A stretch of DNA of 64,000 nt, taken from the NCBI GenBank assembly GCA_947462335.1, contig OX381716.1, forward strand, positions 4,212,438 through 4,276,437, read 5' to 3'. Source of the DNA: Harmothoe impar. Its lineage: Eukaryota; Annelida; Polychaeta; Phyllodocida; Polynoidae. The notes beneath the pieces are model-generated. The model saw only the letters and a list, made by a program, of their open reading frames with translations, was not told the origin of the DNA and ran no database searches. The position numbers and the translations under genes are program-made. Position 1 is the first letter of the stretch; every line of letters begins with the position of its first letter. This document shows positions 12,895 through 21,100 of this stretch, piece after piece.

Positions 12895-13600
12895 CGAATC
12901 ACGCCCCTCCTACACTGACAAACAGCGGCGAGTCAAATGCGGGACTTGAGATCGCCGCTCCGGGAGTGTGCGCCCCTCCGAGAGAATATGCTTGGAGAGT
13001 GAGGTGCGGGAGCCATGCAGTAGTCAGGGACTCTTCGCTATGGTGATGTAACTACCCCGGTAGGTCGATCTGGGGCAGTGGGACGCAGCTCTGTCCCGAC
13101 GCCCGCCCTGTCAACTTCCCGCTCGTCCCAGTGCGTTCGTCCCTGCCTCAGGTTGCCGTGTTGGAGGGGGGGGGGGGGGGGTCAAACATGGGTGGGGTGG
13201 GGTTTAAACATGGGTGGGGGGGTTCAAACGTGGGGGGAGGGACCATAGCTAGGTCTATTTTGCCGTGTCAATAGCTCACCCCACCACCATCCCAGACCCC
13301 GAAGGTTATTACCTTTTAAATACAGTTTAGACCTATGGTCCGTGAGAGTACCCCCCCCCCCCAAGTTAGGGACCCCTATCAGTACTGCCGTGATGGGGGG
13401 GGGGGGGGTCCTGACTGGAGGCTTCAGTCAGGACACCCCCCCCCCCCCCCACCCTGCCATCCACACTCACACACCTACGCGCGAAGCAGAGCGGCAAACT
13501 GCAGGAAGATGCGGCGCCTCTGCCCCAGATAGTGCCTAGAGATATCGTCATGGCAACGGCGCGTCCTTATCTACCCCACTCTCCAAGCAGATTCTTACGC
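12895..13600. other. GC-rich block with long G and C homopolymers
   Basis: Local CpG density is higher than in the surroundings. Long G runs lie at about 13157-13178, with further runs to 13250, and C or G runs at about 13351-13362, 13395-13408 and 13436-13450. A ~23-bp inverted repeat (TGCTTGGAGAGTG) brackets the block at about 12982-13005 and 13572-13596. It could be a small element or a CpG island, but no gene start is visible. Confidence 0.45.
13395..13450. other. G14-stem-C15 giant hairpin
   Basis: A run of 14 G (13395-13408) is followed by TCCTGACTG, a 7-nt loop, CAGTCAGGAC, one A, and 15 C (13436-13450). GTCCTGACTG pairs perfectly with CAGTCAGGAC, and the G and C runs extend the stem to about 23 bp. 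Confidence 0.8.
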
Positions 13601-13944
13601 AGCGCCGATTGGAAAGTTTCAGCCTAGATATCTTTATCATTTGCAATTATTTTAATGTGGCATTAAATGGGACTGACAATTAAGTTATATACTATGCTTA
13701 TACGTTTCATTTGACAACTCTTTTACTGGGAATTTGTTATTTGGATATGTTACTTGAGTTGAAAACAATGGCGGATAAATCTTAATTATTCTCTTCTAGT
13801 TGTCAAGTACTGTGCGAGAGTAGGCCTATGTGTATTAAAATGCCTTTATTCTACTATATGAAGTGGTAAAACAGGAATTAATCGAGTCAGGGAAAGACTA
13901 ACTGCATAAAAAACCCTCAAAATAATAAATAGATAAAATTCATG

Positions 13945-14080
13945 GCAAAAATCGAGTTAACTTTGAAAAAAGTACATATTTCTATATAGCCTCTTTTGGT
14001 TTATCTGTTCCCAGTGAGCCCTCAATGCTATTTCAATGGGGTGTTTCGCTGGTGCCAACAAATGCCGTTTTATATATAGG
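13945..14080 (-). repeat. third copy of the ~130-bp dispersed repeat, inverted
   Basis: Read on the minus strand this matches 8143-8275 and 12428-12560: TATATATAAAACGGCA at one end, CCAAAAGAGGCTATATAGAA in the middle and ACTCGATTTT at the other. The three copies are diverged and one is inverted, so this is a dispersed element rather than a tandem array. Confidence 0.75.
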
Positions 14081-14129
14081 GGAATTACAGAGTGATACAT
14101 ATGTGTCCAGGTATGCATTCCACATTAAT

Positions 14130-14385
14130 CCCTGTGTCCAATGGCCACACAGTACCGGTACAGGCTGTCCCCAGGTACATGTAACACCCCTGGGCCACAC
14201 AGTACCGGTACAGGCTGTCCCCAGGTACATGTAACACCCCTGGGCCACCCAGTACCGGTACAGGCTGTCCCCAGGTACATGTAACACCCCTGGGCCACAC
14301 AGTACCGGTACAGGCTGTCCCCAGGTACATGTAACACCCCTGGGCCACACAGTACCGGTACAGGCTGTCCCCAGGTACATGGCTG
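14130..14385. repeat. 50-bp tandem array with ACCGGT palindromes, 5 copies
   Basis: The phrase CAGGCTGTCCCCAGGTACAT recurs every 50 bases from 14161. Each unit holds the palindrome GTACCGGTAC and CACCCCTGGGCCAC. The units are almost identical, which suggests recent expansion. The 208-aa minus-strand open frame across it is an artefact. Confidence 0.95.
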
Positions 14386-14524
14386 CCACTCTATACATGT
14401 CTGATACCTGTTTCATAATGCAAAACGAGGTATTAAGCCTACACATGGTAAGAACGACATTTACATGTTTAGGCTGGTGGTTAAATGTGTAGGCTGGCTG
14501 GTAGGTGTCCCTACTCCTACTGGG

Positions 14525-15600
14525 TTGTGCAGGGTACACACAGGTAGGTAGGGGCACCTGGAGCAGTCTGTACACGATGTGTGTGCTGCAGGGTACACAC
14601 AGGTAGGTAGGGGCACCTAGAGGGATCTCTACACGATGTGTGTGAGGCTGTTTACACACAGGTAGGTAGGGGCACCTGGAGGGATCTCTACACGATGTGT
14701 GTGAGGCTGTTTACACACAGGTAGGTAGGGGCACCTGGAGGGGTCTCTACACGATGTGTGTGAGGCTGTGTACATACAGGTAGGTAGGGGCACCTGGAGG
14801 GGTCTCTACACGATGTGTGTGAGGCTGTTTACACACAGGTAGGTAGGGGCACCTGGAGGGGTCTCTACACGATGTGTGTGAGGCTGTTTACACACAGGTA
14901 GGTAGGGGCACCTGGAGGGGTCTCTACACGATGTGTGTGAGGCTGTGTGTGTGAGGCTGTTTACACACAGGTAGGTAGGGGCACCTGGAGGGGTCTCTAC
15001 ACGATGTGTGTGAGGCTGTGTACATACAGGTAGGTAGGGGCACCTGGAGGAGTCTCTACACGATGTGTGTGAGGCTGGGTACATACAGGTAGGTAGGGGC
15101 GCCTGGAGGAGTCTCTACACGATGTGTGTGAGGCTGGGTACATACAGGTAGGTAGGGGCGCCTGGAGGAGTCTCTACACGATGTGTGTGAGGCTGGGTAC
15201 ATACAGGTAGGTAGGGGCACCTGGAGGAGTCTCTACACGATGTGTGTGAGGCTGGGTACATACAGGTAGGTAGGGGCACCTGGAGGGGTCTCTACACGAT
15301 GTGTGTGAGGCTGGGTACATACAGGTAGGTAGGGGCACCTGGAGGAGTCTCTACACGATGTGTGTGAGGCTGGGTACATACAGGTAGGTAGGGGCACCTG
15401 GAGGGGTCTCTACACGATGTGTGTGAGGCTGGGTACATACAGGTAGGTAGGGGCACCTGGAGGAGTCTCTACACGATGTGTGTGAGGCTGGGTACATACA
15501 GGTAGGTAGGGGCACCTGGAGGGGTCTCTACACGATGTGTGTGAGGCTGTGTACATACAGGTAGGTAGGGGCACCTGGAGGGGCAGGTGGACGATGCCAG
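14525..15600. repeat. 60-bp minisatellite, array 2 (about 18 copies)
   Basis: Units read AGGTAGGTAGGGGCACCTGG, AGGAGTCTCTACACGATGTG and TGTGAGGCTGGGTACATAC. The first part carries a TGTTTACACACAGG linker and the second a GGGTACATACAGG linker, so there are two sub-blocks. A small local duplication (GTGTGTGAGGCTGT) breaks the register at about 14940. High similarity points to recent homogenisation. Confidence 0.95.
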
Positions 15601-16330
15601 GTAGTGCTAGGGTGCTGCGTGTAACTGGGACTCCCTGTACCGGTACAGCACATGTGCCAGACCAGCACTATACACCTGTACCGGTACAGGGTTTTTACAG
15701 GTAGGTAGAGGTACCTGGAGGAGTCTACACGATGTGTGTGAGGCTGTGTACACACAGGTAAAAAGGGGCACCTGGAGGGGCAGGTGAATGATCCCAGCCA
15801 GTTTATGGTGGTTATTTTTAGTTTGTTATTTACTTAGGTTTTGAATTTTGTAGAAATGCTGAATACATACCCGACATAAACAAACCATAATTCCTTTTGC
15901 CAGTGCCCCCACCCCCACCTCCACTGGGGTGTGTGGGCCAGAGGGCCGTTTACTTAACATACTATATAAAGTATTGATGCATGAATGAAATGGACAATGG
16001 GGTCTCGAATTTATCTCATCATGTGACGTGAAAAAGAGTCTTTCAATTATGAAGATGTAAATGTTTTTGTCATATTAAGTGTAGTGCTGGGCAGCTACAT
16101 GTAACTTGGACACCCTGTACGGGTACTGTGTGTTGTTATATTTTATAGAGGCACATCCATCATGATCTGGGAATTATTACTGGTACTCATAGACCAGAGA
16201 ATGGTACAGGTATGTAGATGTGCGTAGGGCACTGTATACACAACCTGTGTGGTGCTATCTAGGTATAGGTAGGTAGGGGCAGCTGGAGAAGTGTGTACAC
16301 GATGTGTGTGCTGTAGGCTGTGTCTCACAA
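15601..16330. repeat. minisatellite fringe with ACCGGT palindromes
   Basis: Diverged 60-bp units lie at 15695-15785 and 16205-16325. Between them, 15636-15690 holds two palindromes of the type CTGTACCGGTACAG, linking this fringe to the 50-bp array. The rest (15786-16200) shows nothing recognisable. A 19-bp triplet repeat of TCTGACCGGGTGCCG follows at 16350-16397. Confidence 0.6.
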
Positions 16331-16748
16331 CCTTGGGACAATGTTTTTGTCTCTGACCGGGTGCCGTCTCTGACCAGGTGCCGTCTGTGACCGGGTTTCA
16401 TGGCTATTCATATATCTATGTCACAGTGGGAAAACATGGCCATAGAATACAGTGTTGTCGACATTTTTTTATCCACACAGGCCAACTACTGTAAATGCCT
16501 GCGTATAACCCCCCCCCCCGACTTTGGGAGAATCATATAGCCTACACCTGGGGTCTGAAAATTGTCATTTTAGTACTGTACTATACTGCCAAAACCCCTC
16601 GCATTACCCGCACCTACACTGTGGGAATATTCTATCACCCGCACTTGACGGGAATTGACAATTAAGATGGATATATGACCTTAGCAGTCGGTTCTAGGTG
16701 AGGCTTCCCTCTCTTATTAATATTTTGATATCTTTTCTTCTATTACAG

Positions 16749-17273
16749 ATCATGCTTTCACTCCAAGAATTGGCTGTCATGGCCATAGCAAATCATGAGT
16801 TGGTCCCTGCTCACATTCTCTTTCCTCTTCTATCATTTGTTCATCCAGATAATGTAGATATGTTGTCTGTTCAGTTCTTTCAGGTTACCAATGGTTTTGA
16901 TTTAGTTGTCCCCGAAGAAGTTGGGACACTCATTCCCATAGCATACGGTATCGGATATTATTTGGAATACAATGGCCTTCAGATTGTTTTGTCAGGTTCC
17001 CCAGACCTAAATAGTAGGAACATCACGGTATTCTCTATAGATGTTTATTTCCCATCTTCAAACCCTCAACCTGATATTGATTTACAGTTTCTTGGTATTC
17101 CGCAATCTTTAGTTGTCATTAAAGAAACCATCTCATCTTTTCAGTTGACCTTCTCTGTTGTACATTTAATCAGAACCCCAACTGGGGCATTTATTTCAGT
17201 TTCTGAAGACCTGGATATGGTCAGTGAGCTGTTGCACAGCACACTGAATGAATGTGATGACTTTGGTTATTAA
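16749..17273 (+). CDS. unidentified ORF, 173-191 aa
   Basis: I do not recognise this protein. The open frame runs from 16698, but a good splice acceptor (TTTTCTTCTATTACAG) ends at 16748 and an ATG follows at 16752, so the protein is probably about 173 aa. The product is acidic, has few lysines, and is rich in aliphatic and aromatic residues in alternating patterns that suggest a beta-rich fold. It has no obvious signal peptide after the internal start. Its N-terminus (LQELAVMAIANH) resembles a short amphipathic helix. A stop at 17271-17273 ends it, and the next exon cannot continue the frame. It lies just upstream of the NADAR exon on the same strand. Its codon pattern and clean 525-base frame make coding likely, but it may be a terminal exon of a larger gene. 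Confidence 0.5.
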   Translation: MMLSLQELAVMAIANHELVPAHILFPLLSFVHPDNVDMLSVQFFQVTNGFDLVVPEEVGTLIPIAYGIGYYLEYNGLQIVLSGSPDLNSRNITVFSIDVYFPSSNPQPDIDLQFLGIPQSLVVIKETISSFQLTFSVVHLIRTPTGAFISVSEDLDMVSELLHSTLNECDDFGY

Positions 17274-17514
17274 TTGGTGGTGTTTCAGGAAACATCGGAT
17301 GGGTAGACAACTGCGTTTTGTATTTTTAATGTGTAATTTGATAGTCACTCCTCCAAAGCATGAATCTAACTTATGATTTTAGGCTACATTCCTGTCATTT
17401 CTTTGTTTGTGTGATGTATTGCCAATTGACACTGCCAGTATAGTGGTACATGAAGATTTAAGGTTCCCACGTGCACCATGTCGTTATCTTTTATCATTTT
17501 CTTTTTCTTTCCAG

Positions 17515-17999
17515 ATACTTACAAATTAGCTCAGTGAAAGCCAAAAATTGAAAGATGGCAGGTAAAGGGGACATTGAAGTGAAGGGCGCTCAGAATGTGC
17601 TGAGCAACTTTTGGCCTTGCCCGAACAAAATTCTTTTTAGGGCAAAACTTTTCAAGAGCACAGAGCATGCCTACCAGTACCATAAGGCATTGCACTATGA
17701 CAATGAGCCCCTAGCAGATCGGATCAGAGACACTAAGGCTGCTAATATAGCTAAGAGTATTGCGGGGGGGCTACCAAAGAAAGGTTCGTGGGAGATGGAG
17801 AGAGTCCAGCTGATGAGGGAGCTTCTGTCCATCAAGTACGAGGACGTCCCAGAGTTCAAGGAGAGGCTTCATGAAACAGAAGGGCATAATCTAACTCACC
17901 CAGTGAGAGGGGATACATTTTGGGGAAGGTTTGAAGGCAAAGGGCAAGATATGTTCGCTAAGCTCCTCATGGAACTCCGGGACGGGAAGGTTAGAACAG
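17515..17999 (+). CDS. NADAR-domain exon of a NADAR-TatD fusion gene
   Basis: An exon starts after a polypyrimidine tract and CAG at 17514. A TGA at 17549-17551 lies in frame just before the ATG at 17555, which fixes the start. The 148 residues to 17999 form a NADAR (YbiA-like) domain: LSNFWP near residue 16, STEHAYQYHKAL near 35-46, a GLPKKGSWE loop, MRELLSIKY, and the C-terminal DTFWGRFEGKGQDMFAKLL. Known NADAR proteins are glycosidases acting on ADP-ribosylated guanine or NAD-related compounds. The family pattern E-x5-D-x2-WG has His in place of Glu here (THPVRGDTFWG). The exon ends in a strong donor (ACAG|GTAAGT), phase 1, matching the phase of the TatD exon at 23805. Read-through gives 27 extra residues and a stop at 18082, with AATAAA at 18068. 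Confidence 0.85.
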
Positions 18000-18067
18000 G
18001 TAAGTCTACATGTCATGACACATTAAAAGATTTTCTTGGTTTCAGAGTGGTGATGCTGTGCTGCATG

Positions 18068-18073
18068 AATAAA
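18068..18073 (+). promoter_or_regulatory. possible intronic polyadenylation signal
   Basis: AATAAA lies 68 bases after the donor of the NADAR exon and just before the read-through stop at 18080-18082. Use of this site would give a NADAR-only protein. A lone hexamer is weak evidence. Confidence 0.3.
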
Positions 18074-18130
18074 TCTCTATAATATATAAATTCATTTTGC
18101 TGACTTCATCAAAATAAATATTTTCTACAG

Positions 18131-21100
18131 ATGGCTGAACATTTTAAGGTACCCCCTCTAGATGTGCTCAGAGGGCTTCCATTTGCAACTTTGGTGAAGT
18201 TACCTCAAGATGTTAGTGCTCCTGTTGATGTTGAGGTTCCAGTTGGTAGACCAATTCCATGTGCTAATTGTTGTGTTTGTGCAAAGTTGTTGTTAGAACA
18301 TCAGGTGAAATGGATGCCAAACTTGCGTGAGGAGTTGTGGTCTGCGAGGGAAGTCCTCCAGGAATCCAATCCAACAGGCATAAAGACTAAGACTTTTCCA
18401 CGTAAAGGACTTTGTGTCTCGATATGTGGTATATGTTGGGTAAAGGTCAAGTCAGGCAAAATTAATGAATTTTCAAATACATGTGTGACAAGCGAGGACT
18501 CTAACATTACAATAGTACAAAAGTACTTTGATCTGGTTACAGATACCATAGAAGATTTGAAAACAGTCAAACCAAGCGCTGTATGCTGTCTCTGTGCAAG
18601 GATCATGTATCCTCATGAAATACACTGGGTTGCTAAATTTGATGAAAGCTCATGGCGTGCAAAACCCATCATTCCTGAGGGTAGCCCAGTCACTATTGAG
18701 ACAAAAGTTTTTGAAAAGAAAGGTTTGTGTGTCTCTACATGTTCCCTGTGTGAAATCAAAATCAAAAAGGGCTATAGCTATGTGAACAATTTTGATTTCT
18801 TGGACAACTTCGGTCATTTGCCTGACTGTTTCAAATCATTAAGTTCCTATGCTCAGTTCAGAAAGCTTTCCATAGCCAATCTTTTTTGTTCGACATACAA
18901 AAACTCTGGGTATTCATACCTCCATGCCAGGGGAGATGTTTCATTCAGTCTGAATAAGCCAGATACATTGAAAGGGATGATAGGCATGTTGCATGATGGG
19001 AATGAAGTCCCATTAGAAACAAGCAACTCTCTGCTGAAGAAATGCTTGCTGTGGTTAAAGGAAAACAACTCTTTGTACAAAAAGTTCCTTTCAGCTCTTG
19101 AGACTCTTCACGGTTATGTTCAACCAAAAACATCAGGTAGTTTATTTTGTGGGCTGCCCGTTCGCACACCTGACATGCACATTGTTGATGATGGTCCCAT
19201 ACCAGCAGCAGACTTAGAGAACCAATCAGGGTTAATCTTCCCAACCAATCTTCCTAAACTGTCCAAAGATGAAATGGATGCTTTGCGTAAAGCAGCAGTT
19301 GGCAAGCAAGTGACAAAAACTGACAAAACTGACTCAGTGAATCACCCATATGCTCATATTGAAAATGTTTCATGTGCTGATCCTTTACTGGAAGCGAAAA
19401 TATTTCCACATCTATTTCCCTATGGACTTGGATCATGGCAGCAACCAGATAGAGAACGTCGTAGCTTCACTATTGGTGCATATCACAGGCATAGGCTACT
19501 GCATGCAGACAGAAGGTGGGCAAATGACAGATGCTATCCCTTCTTTGCATTTGATCGGAACATCAAGGCCCGCCTTTCCTACATTAACGGTTCTCTTGCA
19601 ACAAACAAGGATAGGGAGAAAAATCTGGATGCAGCTACTGTCAGTAAGAACTACTACCAGTATGGTACTGTGGTCAACAGTACTATTCCAGGCAGTAAAG
19701 CATATTGGCAAAAGCACTATCTTGATTTGGTAGCGAGGGTTAGTGTACATGGTCCAGGAGACATTTTCTTCACAGTAACTCTAAATGAATCATGGGAGGA
19801 ACTGAAAGAAATTCTCTCACAGTACAAATGCAAGGCAAGTGTCCAACACCCGGTTGAGCCAACTGTTTACTTTTTTGAAAGGTACAATGCTGTAAAGCAT
19901 TTGATAGAAGGTAAGAACAGCGTCTTTGGGGAAGTACAGCATGTCTGGCACAGAGTTGAATCCCAAAATAGAGGGGCCCTTCATATTCATGGCATACTTT
20001 GGCTGAAGGATGGCACATTCATACCTGACAGCATTATAGCAGAGATGCCACGGGGGGAGGACAAGATCACAAAAGATTTGAGGGTGTTAGTATCCAAATT
20101 CCAGGTACATTCTTGCCGTCCTAACAGGTGCCTTCGCACAAGTAAGGGGAAACCCATGGAAAAATGCAAGTATGGTTTTCCATTTTCACAGAGAAAGTCT
20201 GACGGCTATGAGGATGGGGGCGTGAAGTATGAGTACAAGCGCTCAGAGAAAGAAGATTCTAATGTTGTACCATACAATCCTCTCTTGCTCATGGCATGGC
20301 GTGGACATCTCAATGTGCAAAGGATAACAAATACAGGGCTAGAAAGGTACTTAGTTAAGTATGTGTCAAAGGATGAACCATCATTCAATGTAGAGGTAGA
20401 AAAAGAATCTGCAGTCTCTAAGTATTTGCAGTCTCGCCTTATTGGGGCTCCTGAAGCTGTTGCGATGCTTCTATCATATGCAATGGTTGATTCAGATTCA
20501 AAAGTTATCTTCCTGGACACAAACCTATCTGATCAGCGTGTCAGGTCTCTTAGGCCCAAGCATGTTGTCGATGCTGATGCAGGAGACAGTACTGATGTGT
20601 TCACTGATGGATTGAGAGAACATTATGTACATCGTCCTAAATCTGCAGAGTTTGAGGACATGACTTACCCCCACTATTCATGTAACTATAGACTAGACAA
20701 AGCACAACCCAAGAAAAAAACAGTTCCAGTAGATATGGATGGCATCTTTATTTGCCAACGTTCTCCTATGGTCCCAAGGTATAGGTTTCTCACAGCAACA
20801 GATGGTGAGCCTTTCTACTTCCAGCACCTACTCCTACATGTTTCATTCAGAGATGAAAGGGATTTGATCAGTGTAGACAATGAAAGTAAAACATACCAAG
20901 AGGAGTGTTATATTCGTGAGCTATTCATGGTAGAAGATGAGCTTGATGTCAGTTTTCATGAAATGAAAAAACGCAACTTTGACCCGCGACACATCTCTAA
21001 GGTAGCAAAGAAAATGCTGAGCAAAGATCTTGCAAGCTCTGATGCAATCTCAAAGAAGATAGCTGATTTAGAATATGGGGAGGCTATTCCATTTGAGGCA

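Noticed and set aside
13335..13551. Pro- and Gly-rich ORFs
   Set aside because: They come from C and G homopolymers.
14033..14659. 208-aa minus-strand ORF
   Set aside because: It lies across the 50-bp array and part of the 60-bp minisatellite; its protein is just the repeat translated.
14525..15600. CRISPR-like regular repeats
   Set aside because: The units are contiguous tandem repeats without unique spacers, and the DNA is eukaryotic.
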